A stretch of 64,000 nucleotides of DNA from Nitrospirillum iridis (GTDB lineage Bacteria; Pseudomonadota; Alphaproteobacteria; Azospirillales; Azospirillaceae), in assembly GCF_014205765.1 (NCBI RefSeq), contig NZ_JACIIZ010000003.1, positions 310,001 to 374,000 of the forward strand, written 5' to 3'. The notes under the pieces were generated by a model that did no database searches, was not told the DNA's origin, and worked only from the letters and a program-made list of their open reading frames with translations. This document shows, in pieces, positions 6,785 through 16,102 of this stretch (its first letter is position 1; every line of letters begins with the position of its first letter). Made by a program: the position numbers and the translations under genes.

Positions 6785-9675
6785 GGGCCATGACGCGTCT
6801 CGCCCGCCGTCTTCTTATCGCCGCCGCCGCCATCGCCCTGGCCCCCCCGGCCTGGGCGCTGGGCCAAGTCCCATATATCGCGGCGGAGGCCGCACCCGGC
6901 GCCTTTCCGGTTGTCCAGGGCGGCCTCGCCGCGCCCCTGCATGTGGACGCTGAGGATTATGCCGGCGTACAGCGCGCCGCCCGTGACCTGGCGACCGACA
7001 TCGGCCGTGTCACCGGCGTCACGCCCCCGCTGGCGACGGACACGGCTCCCGGCGCCGTCCCCATCCTGGTGGGCACCCTGGGCCACAGCCCCACCATCGA
7101 CCGGCTGGCGGCGGCGGGGAAGATCGACGTCGGTGCCATCCAGGGCAAGTGGGAGGCCTTCCGCATCCAGGTGGTGGCCAACCCCATGCCGGGTGTGGCC
7201 AGCGCGCTGGTCATCGTCGGCAGCGACAAGCGCGGCACCATCTATGGCCTGTACGACATGTCGGAGCAGATCGGCGTGTCGCCGTGGTCGTGGTGGGCCG
7301 ACGTGCCGGTGCGCCATCGCGACACCGTGTACGTGAAGCCGGGAACATACGGCGAGGATCCATCGCCGGTGAGGTACCGCGGCATCTTCCTGAATGACGA
7401 GGCGCCGGCCCTGACCGGCTGGGCCAAGGAGAAATTCGGCGGTCTGAACCATCAGTTCTATGAACACGTGTTCGAATTGATCCTGCGCCTGAAGGGCAAT
7501 TACCTGTGGCCGGCCATGTGGGGCAACGCCTTCAACGAGGATGACCCGCTGAACCCCAGGATCGCGGACGAATACGGCGTGGTTATGGGCAATTCCCATC
7601 ACGAGCCCATGCTGCGCTCCCAGCAGGAATGGAAACACCACGGCAGCGGCCCCTGGGACTACGCCGCGAACGGCGAGGTGCTACGCCAGTTCTGGTCGGA
7701 TGGCGTGCGCCGGAACAAGGATTATGAGAGCGTCGTCACCATCGGCATGCGCGGCGATGGCGACATGCCCATGACGGGCGACGCGGCGGCGGCCAACACC
7801 GCGCTCTTGGAAAAGGTCGTGGCCGACCAGCGCCAGATCCTGGCGCGGGAGGTCAACCCCGACGTCACCCAAATCCCGCAGATCTGGGCGCTCTATAAAG
7901 AGGTGCAGGAATATTACGAAAAGGGCATGCGCGTGCCCGATGACGTGACCCTGCTGTGGTGCGATGACAACTGGGGCAACGTCCGCCGCCTGCCCACGGC
8001 GGAGGAGCGCAAGCGCCCCGGCGGCGCCGGCGTGTACTACCACTTCGACTATGTCGGCGATCCCCGAAGCTACAAGTGGATCAACACCAACCCGTTGCCC
8101 AAGATCTGGGAACAGATGAACCTGACCCTGGAATACGGGGCCGACCGGCTGTGGATCGTGAACGTGGGCGACCTGAAGCCCATGGAACTGCCCATCGAAT
8201 TCTTCCTGGACTACGCCCGGAATCCCGCCCGTTGGCCCAAGGAAAAACTACCCGAGTTCACCCGCGCCTGGGCGGAGCGGGAATTCGGGGCCGAGCACGC
8301 CGCCGACATCGCCGACATCGTCACCCGCTACGGCAGGCTGATCAGCCGCCGCAAGCCGGAACTGCTGGACGCCAACACCTTCAGCCTGACCGACTACCGG
8401 GAGGCGGAGCGGGTGGTGGCCGACTATCACGACCTGGTGGCCAGGGCGGAGGCGGTCTCCAAGGCCCTGCCGGCGGATACCCGCGACGCCTTCTTCCAGC
8501 TGGTGCTGCACCCGGCCAAGGCGGCGGCGCAGGTGACGGAACTGTATGTCACCGTCGGCCGCAACCGCCTCTACGCTGATCAGGGGCGCGCCTCGGCCAA
8601 TGCGGAGGCGGCCAAGGCCCGCGCCCTGTTCCAGGCGGACGCCGACCTGGCCAAGGAATACCACGCGCTGAAGGGCGGCAAGTGGAACCACATGATGGAC
8701 CAGACCCACATCGGCTATACTTACTGGCAGCAGCCGCCGGTCAACTTCATGCCCGAGGTGAGGGAGCTGACCCTGCCGGCGGCGGCCAGCCTGGGTGTCG
8801 CGGTGGAGGGCAAGACCCAGGCCTGGCCCGCGCTGGCCGGCAAACCCGTGAAGGACGCCCCCATTCTACCGGACCTGGATATCGTCAACAAAACAAGTCG
8901 TTATATCGATATCTTCAACCGGGGACGGAAGCCCTTCGCCTTCGCCGCCAAGGCCAGCGCCCCCTGGATCAAGGTGAGCCAGACCACGGGCACCGTCACC
9001 CAGGAAACCCGCGTTCAGGTGTCGGTGGACTGGGCCAAGGCGCCGGCGGGATCCAGCCCGGGCAGCGTCACCGTCACGGGTGCTGGCGGGAGCGTCACCA
9101 TCCATCTGCGGGCGCTGAACGCGCCGGTGCCAGCGGACGGCCAGCCGGCCTTCATCGCCGCCGATGGCTATGTGGCCATGGAGGCGGAGCATTACACCGC
9201 CAAGGCTGATGCCGGCGGGGCCGCCTGGCAGAAGATTCCGGACTATGGCCGCACCCTTTCCGGCTTGGCGCCCTTCCCGGTGACCTCGGCCAGTTTCGAG
9301 CCGGGCCAGGGGCCGCGTCTGGACTATCGTGTGTATTTGCCCCAGCCGGGACCGGTGACGGTGCGGGCCATCGTCGGCCCCACCCTGAACTTCGTGCCGG
9401 GGCGCGGCCTGCGCTACGCCGTGGCCATCGACGACGAGGCGCCACGGGTGGTGGATGTGCTGGCCCGGAACGGCATCGCCGACTGGTACAAGTCGGTGGA
9501 GGAGAACGCGCGCCTACCCATCAGCAGCCACAGCGTGGCCACCGCCGGCTATCACACCGTCCATGTCTGGATGGTGGATCCGGGGGTGGTGCTGACCAAG
9601 CTGGTGGTGGATTTGGGTGGGGTGAAACCCAGCTATCTGGGGCCGCCGGAAAGCGCCCGGTTGGCGGCGCGGTGA
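6781..9675 (+). CDS. Glycoside hydrolase family 115 xylan alpha-1,2-glucuronidase
   Basis: 964 residues, the usual size for GH115. A signal peptide (about residues 1-26, ending in APPAWAL) is followed by the N-terminal domain (VGSDKRGTIYGLYDMSEQIG), the barrel with GIFLNDEAPALTGWAKEKFG, LKGNYLWPAMWGNAF, GNSHHEPMLRSQQEW and WCDDNWGNVRRLP, and C-terminal helical and beta domains. GH115 enzymes release (4-O-methyl-)D-glucuronic acid from internal and terminal positions of glucuronoxylan. The product feeds the ExuT-type transporter and ManD encoded to the left. An alternative start is the ATG at 6790. The GH3 stop overlaps the 6781 start, so the two enzymes are co-expressed. Confidence 0.92.
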   Translation: MRAMTRLARRLLIAAAAIALAPPAWALGQVPYIAAEAAPGAFPVVQGGLAAPLHVDAEDYAGVQRAARDLATDIGRVTGVTPPLATDTAPGAVPILVGTLGHSPTIDRLAAAGKIDVGAIQGKWEAFRIQVVANPMPGVASALVIVGSDKRGTIYGLYDMSEQIGVSPWSWWADVPVRHRDTVYVKPGTYGEDPSPVRYRGIFLNDEAPALTGWAKEKFGGLNHQFYEHVFELILRLKGNYLWPAMWGNAFNEDDPLNPRIADEYGVVMGNSHHEPMLRSQQEWKHHGSGPWDYAANGEVLRQFWSDGVRRNKDYESVVTIGMRGDGDMPMTGDAAAANTALLEKVVADQRQILAREVNPDVTQIPQIWALYKEVQEYYEKGMRVPDDVTLLWCDDNWGNVRRLPTAEERKRPGGAGVYYHFDYVGDPRSYKWINTNPLPKIWEQMNLTLEYGADRLWIVNVGDLKPMELPIEFFLDYARNPARWPKEKLPEFTRAWAEREFGAEHAADIADIVTRYGRLISRRKPELLDANTFSLTDYREAERVVADYHDLVARAEAVSKALPADTRDAFFQLVLHPAKAAAQVTELYVTVGRNRLYADQGRASANAEAAKARALFQADADLAKEYHALKGGKWNHMMDQTHIGYTYWQQPPVNFMPEVRELTLPAAASLGVAVEGKTQAWPALAGKPVKDAPILPDLDIVNKTSRYIDIFNRGRKPFAFAAKASAPWIKVSQTTGTVTQETRVQVSVDWAKAPAGSSPGSVTVTGAGGSVTIHLRALNAPVPADGQPAFIAADGYVAMEAEHYTAKADAGGAAWQKIPDYGRTLSGLAPFPVTSASFEPGQGPRLDYRVYLPQPGPVTVRAIVGPTLNFVPGRGLRYAVAIDDEAPRVVDVLARNGIADWYKSVEENARLPISSHSVATAGYHTVHVWMVDPGVVLTKLVVDLGGVKPSYLGPPESARLAAR

Positions 9676-9688
9676 GGGGGAAGAAACA

Positions 9689-10615
9689 ATGAAACGCATT
9701 GTCGCGATGATGTTGGGAGCCACCTTGGCGGCGGCGCCCGCCCTGGCCCAAACGGCATCCCCGCCCCTGCAGGTGGCGCTGACCATGGACGATTTGCCGG
9801 TGCACGGCCCCCTGCCGCCGGGCCTGACCCGGGCGGAGGTGGCGCGGCGGGTGCTGGCCGCTTTCAAGGGGGCCGGCGTCGCGGAGGTCTATGGCTTCGT
9901 CAACGCCAAGGGCCTGGCGGATGAGGGGGATGACGCCGCCCAGGTGCTGGCCCTGTGGCGCCAGGCGGGATACCCGCTGGGCAACCATGTCTATGCCCAT
10001 GACGATCTGCATGGCCATGACGTGGCCGCCTTCACCGCCGCGGTGACGGCGGACGAGGCGGCGCTGAAGACCTATATGGGCGACGCGGATTGGCACTGGC
10101 TGCGCTTTCCCTATCTGCACATCGGGAAAACGCCGGAGAAGCGCCGGGCGGCGGCCGCCTTCCTGAAGGGGCAAGGCTATCGCGTGGCCGAGGTGACGCT
10201 GAGCTTCAACGACTACAACTACAACGCGCCCTATGCCCGGTGTCTGGCCCGGGGGGACACGGCCGCCATCGCCCAGTTGCGCCAGACCTATCTGGACCAG
10301 GCGGCGGAATCGCTGACCATCGGGCGACAGTTGGCCCAGTCCCTGTATGGCCGTGACGTGCGCCACGTCATGCTGCTGCACATCGGCGGGTTCGAGACGG
10401 TGATGCTGCCGGACCTGTTGTCGTTGATGAAGGCGCGGGGCGTGACCTTCGTGCCGTTGGCGGAGGCCGAGGCCGACCCGATCTACGCCACGAACCCCGA
10501 CACCCCCTCCAAGGGCGAGGGCAGCCTGCTGGATCGTGAGGCGGCCGCCCGCCACGTGGCACCCCCGGCGCACAGCCCCGATCCGGCCCCATGGCTGGAC
10601 GGCCTGTGCCGCTGA
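9689..10615 (+). CDS. Exported polysaccharide deacetylase (NodB/CE4-like)
   Basis: 308 residues with a clear signal peptide (about 1-21, ending APALAQ). NodB-type motifs are visible: LTMDDLP (motif 1, catalytic and metal Asp pair), GNHVYAHDDLHGHD (motif 2 histidines) and LRFPYLH (motif 3, R-x-P-Y). The gene starts 13 bases after GH115 with a GGGGGAAG ribosome site and is part of the same operon. In this context it would remove acetyl groups from xylan or xylo-oligosaccharides; peptidoglycan deacetylation is the alternative. The C-terminal 35 residues are Pro/Ala-rich and not part of the fold. Confidence 0.8.
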   Translation: MKRIVAMMLGATLAAAPALAQTASPPLQVALTMDDLPVHGPLPPGLTRAEVARRVLAAFKGAGVAEVYGFVNAKGLADEGDDAAQVLALWRQAGYPLGNHVYAHDDLHGHDVAAFTAAVTADEAALKTYMGDADWHWLRFPYLHIGKTPEKRRAAAAFLKGQGYRVAEVTLSFNDYNYNAPYARCLARGDTAAIAQLRQTYLDQAAESLTIGRQLAQSLYGRDVRHVMLLHIGGFETVMLPDLLSLMKARGVTFVPLAEAEADPIYATNPDTPSKGEGSLLDREAAARHVAPPAHSPDPAPWLDGLCR

Positions 10616-10640
10616 GCCCCTGTCGCTGAAGGAAACGCCT

Positions 10641-11873
10641 ATGTCCGTTCGTCCATCCCTTCTGGTCCTTTTCCTGGCCGGCGCCCTGGTCGCTTCCGTC
10701 GCGCATGCCGCCGATCCGAACAGCAAATGGGTGGGCAGCTGGATGGCCTCCGCCCAGCCGGGCGATGCCAACTCCGCCCCGCCGCCGCCGGGCTTCACCG
10801 ACGCCACCCTGCGCCAGGTGCTGCACCTGAGCCTGGGCGGTGACCGTCTGCGGGTGCGCCTGTCCAACGCCTTCGGCACGGCGCCGCTGGCCATTCCGGG
10901 CGCCCATGTCGCCCTGTCGGCGAAGGAGGGGGCGACGCCCAGCGCCGCCATCCGGCCAGGCACCGATCATGCCCTGACCTTCGACGGCCAGCCCTCCGTC
11001 ACCATCCCGGCCGGTGGGGTCATCTGGTCCGATCCTGTGGACATGGCCGTACCCAATATGGCGGATCTGGCCGTCAGCCTGCGCCTGAAGGACGCGCCGG
11101 CCGCCCTGACCACCCACCCGGGGTCGCGCGCCACCAGCTTTATCGCGGCTGGTAACGGGCTATCGGCCCCGGACCTGCCCGGCGCCATCCCTGTCACCCA
11201 CTGGTATGTGCTGACCGGGGTCGACGTGCTGGCGCCGGCCTGGGCCAACGCCGCCGTGGTGCTGGGCGACAGCATCACCGACGGGCGCGACAGCACGACG
11301 GACGGGAACGGCCGCTGGACGGACGCGCTGGCGCGCACCCTGCTCAAGGGCAGGAGCCCGGTGGCGGTGCTGAACGCCGGCATCGGTGGCAACCGCCTGC
11401 TGCTGGACGGCATCGGCCCGCGCGCGCTGGACCGGCTGGATCGCGACGTGCTGGACCAGAGCGGCGTGCGCTGGGTCGTGGTGCTGGAAGGCATCAACGA
11501 TCTGGCCACCGCCCTGAAGGCGGCGGAACGGCGGGAGCCGCCGGCCACGCCGGAGGCCATCATCGGGGCCTATCGCCAGATCATAGAACGCGCCCATGCG
11601 CGCGGGCTGCTGGTCTATGGCGCCACCATCCTGCCCTGCCAGGGCATAGACTATTGCGCGCCGGCGCTGGAACCCAACCGCCAGGCGTTGAACACCTGGA
11701 TCCGTGGTTCCGGCGCCTTCGACGCCGTCATCGATCTGGACCGCACGCTGCAGGACCCGGAGCATCCCGACCGGTTGTTGCCGGCGGCGGACGGCGGCGA
11801 TCATCTGCACCCGGGGGACACCGGCTATCGCCTGATGGCGGAGGGGGTCGATCTGGTGCTGTTCGCGCGGTAG
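10641..11873 (+). CDS. Exported SGNH/GDSL hydrolase (acyl esterase)
   Basis: 410 residues from the ATG at 10641, which gives a good signal peptide (about 1-23, ending VAHAADP). An in-frame ATG at 10536 would put 35 unrelated residues before the signal, so the later start is chosen. SGNH blocks are present in order: VLGDSITDG (Ser nucleophile), GIGGNRLL (Gly), EGINDL (Asn) and DHLHPGDTGY (Asp-x-x-His). A beta-rich N-terminal domain of about 190 residues precedes the hydrolase domain. It follows the deacetylase by 25 bases and probably removes acetyl or other acyl esters from hemicellulose. The exact ester is not visible. Confidence 0.85.
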   Translation: MSVRPSLLVLFLAGALVASVAHAADPNSKWVGSWMASAQPGDANSAPPPPGFTDATLRQVLHLSLGGDRLRVRLSNAFGTAPLAIPGAHVALSAKEGATPSAAIRPGTDHALTFDGQPSVTIPAGGVIWSDPVDMAVPNMADLAVSLRLKDAPAALTTHPGSRATSFIAAGNGLSAPDLPGAIPVTHWYVLTGVDVLAPAWANAAVVLGDSITDGRDSTTDGNGRWTDALARTLLKGRSPVAVLNAGIGGNRLLLDGIGPRALDRLDRDVLDQSGVRWVVVLEGINDLATALKAAERREPPATPEAIIGAYRQIIERAHARGLLVYGATILPCQGIDYCAPALEPNRQALNTWIRGSGAFDAVIDLDRTLQDPEHPDRLLPAADGGDHLHPGDTGYRLMAEGVDLVLFAR

Positions 11874-11877
11874 TGCC

Positions 11878-12273
11878 TTACGGCGTGCTGGGCGGGATCT
11901 TCGCCAGGATGCCGGAGCGGAAGGGGGCGGGCCGCTCGCCGCGCATCAGCACGCCGGTATCGCTGGCGGCATATTGGGCCGCCAGGTCCAGGGCGGCGGC
12001 GGCGGTTTCCGGCGTCGGCGCCTTGTCGCAGAACAGGTAGCTGGGCTTGCCCGGGCCCGACAGGGCCACGGTGCAGGCGCGGTCGCAGCCGCTCATGCAC
12101 TCCACCCCGTTAAGGGCCACCTGGTGCCGCTCCGGCCAGTCGGCATGCAGGGCGGCCACCGCCTCGAACAACAGGCGCCCGTCGCGCACCGCGTCGGGTG
12201 GCGCGCCCTTGGGCCGGCAGGTGACGCAGATATGCAGGGTATGGGTGGGGGGAGACGGGGGTTGCTCGCTCAC
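11878..12273 (-). CDS. DUF1636 family metal-binding protein
   Basis: 131 residues, cytosolic. The family pattern is clear: LHICVTCRPKGAPPD near the N-terminus, then VECMSGCDRACTVALSGPGKPSYLF. The conserved cysteines resemble a thioredoxin-like 2Fe-2S ferredoxin fold. DUF1636 genes often lie near cobalamin genes, but none is seen here and I find no cobalamin riboswitch beside it. It converges with the SGNH gene with only four bases between the stop codons. Confidence 0.75.
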   Translation of the reverse strand: MSEQPPSPPTHTLHICVTCRPKGAPPDAVRDGRLLFEAVAALHADWPERHQVALNGVECMSGCDRACTVALSGPGKPSYLFCDKAPTPETAAAALDLAAQYAASDTGVLMRGERPAPFRSGILAKIPPSTP

Positions 12274-12417
12274 CGGGACTTCCTTCAGGCCTGAACGCGG
12301 GCGACTATGGGCCAGGCGGGGCGGCGGGCGTCAAGGGGTATGGCGCGTACCCGTCACAGGCGGACGTGCCGTCGCCCGCTATAACACGGCTTCCCTTCGA
12401 TCCCAGGACCCGGCCTC

Positions 12418-13587
12418 ATGCCCATCCAGCCTGTCGAGCTTTCCACCATTCGTGCCCGCCAGATCTGGCTGTCGGCCCAGCGCCTGCTGGAACCGGCCCC
12501 CTTCGGCGCCGGGCCGCAGGCCGTGGCGCAGGCGACCGACCATCTGGGCTATGTCCAGATCGACACCATCAACGTCATCGAGCGCAGCCACCACCACATC
12601 CTGTACACCCGCATCCCCGAGTATGCGCGGGCGGATTTGGCAGGGGCGCAGTCGGCGGACAAGTCCGTCTTTGAATACTGGGCGCATGCCCTGGCCTACA
12701 TCCCCACGGCCGACTATCGCTATTTCGCGCCGGACATGCGGCGCCTCCGCGAGGACCCGCCGCCCCACTACGCCGCCATTGACCGGCGGGACTACGCCGC
12801 CCTGCTGCGCCGCATCCAGGAGGAAGGGCCGCTGTCCATCCGCGATATCGAGGATGAGGTGCTGGTGGAGAAGGAGCATCTGTGGGCCAGCCGCAAGCCC
12901 TCCAAGCGTCTGCTGAACTTCGGCTTTTACAATGGGGACCTGACCATCGCCGCCCGCACCGGCATGCTGAAGGCCTATGAACTGACCGACCGGCATTTCG
13001 GCTGGGAGCGGCGACCCCGGCCGGCGACGGAGGGGCAGGTGGCCGAGTACCTGCTGCGCCGCGCGCTGCGTTGCCAGGGCGTGGTCAGCCTGGACTCCGT
13101 CTGTTACGGCAACCTGGGCATGAAGGCCCCGGTGGCCGCCCTGATTGACAAAGCGGTGCGCGCCCGCCGGCTGGTGCCGGTGCGCCTTGAGGGCGCGGAC
13201 AAGGTGGCGCATTGGGCCGAGCCCGCAATGCTGGAGGGAGCGGGCCAACCGGTGCCGGCCGACCTAGTCCACATCCTGTCGCCCTTCGACCCGCTGGTCA
13301 TCCAGCGCAAGCGGCTGGAGATGATCTTCGGCTACCAGCACCGGTTCGAGGCTTATGTGCCGGCGGCCAAGCGGGTGCTGGGCTATTTCGCCCTGCCGGT
13401 GCTGGTGGGGGATGAGATCGTGGCCGCCCTGGATCTCAAGACCGACCGCCGGGGCGGCCGGCTGCTGGTGCAGCGCTGGACCTGGATGGCGCCGGAGCGG
13501 CCGGCGTTGACGGCCGCCATCGAGGAAGCGCTGGGACGATTCCAGCGCTTCCAGTTGGCGGTGGAGCCCTCAATCCTGTCGGCTTGA
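12418..13587 (+). CDS. YcaQ-family winged-helix DNA glycosylase (crosslink repair)
   Basis: 389 residues, matching the HTH_42/YcaQ (AlkX) family. The catalytic Gln-x-Asp motif appears in DHLGYVQIDTINVIERSHHH at about residues 41-60. Three winged-helix modules follow; IRDIEDEVLVEKEHLWASRK and LSPFDPLVIQRKRLEMIFGY are typical family segments. The enzymes unhook interstrand crosslinks and remove bulky alkyl adducts. The gene stands alone and its last 18 bases overlap the convergent DUF4865 gene. Confidence 0.85.
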   Translation: MPIQPVELSTIRARQIWLSAQRLLEPAPFGAGPQAVAQATDHLGYVQIDTINVIERSHHHILYTRIPEYARADLAGAQSADKSVFEYWAHALAYIPTADYRYFAPDMRRLREDPPPHYAAIDRRDYAALLRRIQEEGPLSIRDIEDEVLVEKEHLWASRKPSKRLLNFGFYNGDLTIAARTGMLKAYELTDRHFGWERRPRPATEGQVAEYLLRRALRCQGVVSLDSVCYGNLGMKAPVAALIDKAVRARRLVPVRLEGADKVAHWAEPAMLEGAGQPVPADLVHILSPFDPLVIQRKRLEMIFGYQHRFEAYVPAAKRVLGYFALPVLVGDEIVAALDLKTDRRGGRLLVQRWTWMAPERPALTAAIEEALGRFQRFQLAVEPSILSA

Positions 13588-14154
13588 GGGCAGGGTTTCC
13601 AGCAGGGGCCGGGCCAGGTGCAGGATCTGATAGGCCACGGCGGTGGGGGACAGGCCGGTGGGCTCCTCCGCCGTCAGGCGCAGGCGGGTCAATGTCCAGG
13701 TCTGCGCGTCCACGCCCACGACGGCGGCGATGATGTCGGGACGCTCCGCCATCTCGCGGTTAAGCGCGATCTCGTCGGCGAACAGGCGCGCCAGGGGAGT
13801 GTCGATGCCGATGGGCGTGTTCTCCACCACGGCGAAGCGGGCGCCACGACCGGGCCCCTTGCGCGCGTCCAGCGCCACGCGGGTGTCGATATCCGCCCGG
13901 CCGAAGCTGTCGGTGACGGTCTTGTAGTGGCCCTGGACCAGGAAATCGCGGAAGGCCGCATCCTGCCGCCACAGGTAGAGCGCGGAATAGGCGGGGGCGA
14001 TGGCGCCCAGGCGCCCCGGCTCGCGCAACAGGAACCCCTTGAAATAGAGCTCGGGCACGGCGGCCCAGCGGTCGGCGCCGGCGGCGGCCCGTCGGCGTAG
14101 GATGTCCAGGTCGTAATCCGCGGTCAGGCGGTGGCTGTAGTGCGCTATCAGCAT
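13570..14154 (-). CDS. DUF4865 family protein
   Basis: 194 residues from the ATG at 14154 (frame open to 14214, but MLIAHYSHRL is the family N-terminus). Recognisable segments are YFKGFLLREPG, YLWRQDAAFRDFL and DSFGRADIDTRVALDARKG. The function of the family is unknown; the ABM/muconolactone-like ferredoxin-type fold is a guess. Such genes are commonly next to a LysR regulator, as here (103 bases upstream, same strand). Confidence 0.72.
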   Translation of the reverse strand: MLIAHYSHRLTADYDLDILRRRAAAGADRWAAVPELYFKGFLLREPGRLGAIAPAYSALYLWRQDAAFRDFLVQGHYKTVTDSFGRADIDTRVALDARKGPGRGARFAVVENTPIGIDTPLARLFADEIALNREMAERPDIIAAVVGVDAQTWTLTRLRLTAEEPTGLSPTAVAYQILHLARPLLETLPSSRQD

Positions 14155-14256
14155 GGTGCTTTCCTTTCCCGAAAGGGCGATGTCGGGAGGATAGCGGCCA
14201 AACAGTGATTGCATAATCGACTGAATGACTATTTCAGAGATTTACATTTGAAATGG

Positions 14257-15165
14257 TCAGGGTGTGTCGGCCGTCCGCCGCAGGAACTCGGCCAGGGCCC
14301 GCACCGGCGCCGGGGTGTAGCGCTGCTTCGGGTAGTAGAGATACCAGCCGGGGAAGGGGGGCGAGTAATCCCGCAGCAGCGGCACCAGCGCACCCTGTTC
14401 GATGAGCGGCCGCATCCATCGGTCCGACCAATAGGCGAAGGCGATGCCCACGCCTTGGGCGGCGGCGGCCAGGGCGGTGTCGCGGTGGGACACCACCAGC
14501 GGACCGTCCACCGCCACGGCGAACCAGCGGCCGTCGGCCTGGAATTCCCAGTTGTACAGCTTGCCGCTGCCCGGTTTGCGCCAGTTGATGCAGCGATGGC
14601 CGTGCAGATCGGCCGGGGTTCGCGGCTGGCCGTGGCGGGCGATGTAGTCGGGGGAAGCCACGGCCACTTGGTGCAGGTCGGGACCCAATTTCACCGCCAC
14701 CATGTCCTTGGCCAGCAGTTCGCCCAGGGTGATGCCCACATCGAACCCTGCCTGCACGATATCCACCACCGCATCGTCGATGGCCAGTTCCAGGACGATA
14801 TCGGGATAGGCTTCGTGAAAGCGGCCCAGCACCGGCTCCACCAGCGTGGCCGCCGCCAGGCGGGGCAGGTGCAGGCGCACGGTGCCGGCGGGTGTGGCGC
14901 GCCGGCTGCTGACGTCCTGCACCGCCGCCTCCATCTGCTCCATCGCCGGTTTGAAGGCCGACAGCAGGCGGGTACCGGCCTCGGTCAGGGCGGTGCTGCG
15001 GGTGGTGCGATTGAACAGGCTGACACCCAGCCGCTCCTCCAGGTCGCGGATGGTCTGGCTGAGGGCGGAGGGCGTCACCCGCAGCTGCGCCGCCGCGCGG
15101 GAGAAGTTGCCATGCTCCGCGATCATGGCGAAGGCCCGCAGGTCGGCGAACTCATGGCCGCGCAT
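14257..15165 (-). CDS. LysR-family transcriptional regulator
   Basis: 302 residues from the ATG at 15165; the open frame upstream to 15519 is antisense to the SDR gene and is not used. The N-terminal helix-turn-helix is FAMIAEHGNFSRAAAQLRVT and SALSQTIRDLEERLGVSLFN; the rest is the periplasmic-binding-protein-like effector domain of the DsdC/CrgA branch. It is divergent from the SDR gene (100-base gap) and upstream of DUF4865, so either or both may be targets. Confidence 0.88.
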   Translation of the reverse strand: MRGHEFADLRAFAMIAEHGNFSRAAAQLRVTPSALSQTIRDLEERLGVSLFNRTTRSTALTEAGTRLLSAFKPAMEQMEAAVQDVSSRRATPAGTVRLHLPRLAAATLVEPVLGRFHEAYPDIVLELAIDDAVVDIVQAGFDVGITLGELLAKDMVAVKLGPDLHQVAVASPDYIARHGQPRTPADLHGHRCINWRKPGSGKLYNWEFQADGRWFAVAVDGPLVVSHRDTALAAAAQGVGIAFAYWSDRWMRPLIEQGALVPLLRDYSPPFPGWYLYYPKQRYTPAPVRALAEFLRRTADTP

Positions 15166-15265
15166 TATGCCTCCAAATCTAACAAGCGCATCCGATTTAT
15201 GTAGCATAGTTCGCGGCGCGGGCCGGTGGCTAAATCCGGGGCACGGCAAGCAAGGAACCCGCCCG

Positions 15266-16102
15266 ATGACCCAACCCAAGATTTTCCTCATCACCGGCGT
15301 CAGCAGCGGCTTCGGCCGTGCTTTCGCGCAAGCCGCCCTGGCGGCCGGCCACATCGTGGTCGGCACGGTGCGCACCGAGGTCGCGCGGCAGGCTTTCGCG
15401 GATCTGCATCCGGGCCGCAGCCTCCCCCTGTTGCTGGACGTGACCGACACCGATGCCATCGAACCGGCGGTGGTGTCGGTGGAGCGCGACATCGGCCCCA
15501 TCGCCGTGCTGGTCAACAACGCCGGCTACGGCCACGAAGGCATCCTGGAAGAATCGCCGCTGGCGGAGATGCGCCAGCAGTTCGAGGTCAACGTCTTCGG
15601 CGTGGTGGCGGTGATCAAGGCGGTGCTGCCCTTCATGCGCCAGCGCCGGGCGGGGCACATCGTCAACATCACCTCCATGGGCGGCTTCATTACCCTGCCG
15701 GGCTTGGCCTATTACTGCGGCAGCAAGTTCGCCTTGGAAGGCGTGACCGAGGTGCTGGCCAAGGAGGTGCGGGATTTCGGCATACGGGTGACGGCGGTGG
15801 CGCCCGGGTCCTTCCGCACCGACTGGGCCGGCCGCTCCATGGTGCGGGCCGGTCGCAGCATCAGTGACTATGATCGTCTGTTCGATCCCGTGCGCCAGGC
15901 GCGCGAGGAGAAGAGCGGCCGTCAGGCCGGCGATCCCGCCAAGGCGGCGCAGGCCCTGCTCACCCTGATCGAGGCGGAGGCACCGCCCGTGCACCTCTTG
16001 TTGGGCACCGACGCCCTAGGCCTGGTGCGCGACAAGCTGGCGACGTTGGAGGCTGAAATCGCGGCGTGGGAGGAGTTGACCCGTTCGACGGATTTCACTT
16101 AG
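15266..16102 (+). CDS. Short-chain dehydrogenase/reductase
   Basis: 278 residues from the ATG at 15266. Classical SDR motifs: cofactor loop TGVSSGFGRAFA (residues about 10-21), NNAG near 87, catalytic Ser in NITSMGG and the YxxxK motif in YYCGSKFALEGV. The PGSFRTDWAGRSM segment is typical of NADP-dependent oxidoreductases of the COG0300 group. Substrate unknown. Its stop overlaps the convergent MFS stop by a few bases. Confidence 0.85.
   Translation: MTQPKIFLITGVSSGFGRAFAQAALAAGHIVVGTVRTEVARQAFADLHPGRSLPLLLDVTDTDAIEPAVVSVERDIGPIAVLVNNAGYGHEGILEESPLAEMRQQFEVNVFGVVAVIKAVLPFMRQRRAGHIVNITSMGGFITLPGLAYYCGSKFALEGVTEVLAKEVRDFGIRVTAVAPGSFRTDWAGRSMVRAGRSISDYDRLFDPVRQAREEKSGRQAGDPAKAAQALLTLIEAEAPPVHLLLGTDALGLVRDKLATLEAEIAAWEELTRSTDFT

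Noticed and set aside
11878-12417. Cobalamin riboswitch near DUF1636
   Set aside because: No cobalamin-box-like sequence and no cobalamin genes are next to it.
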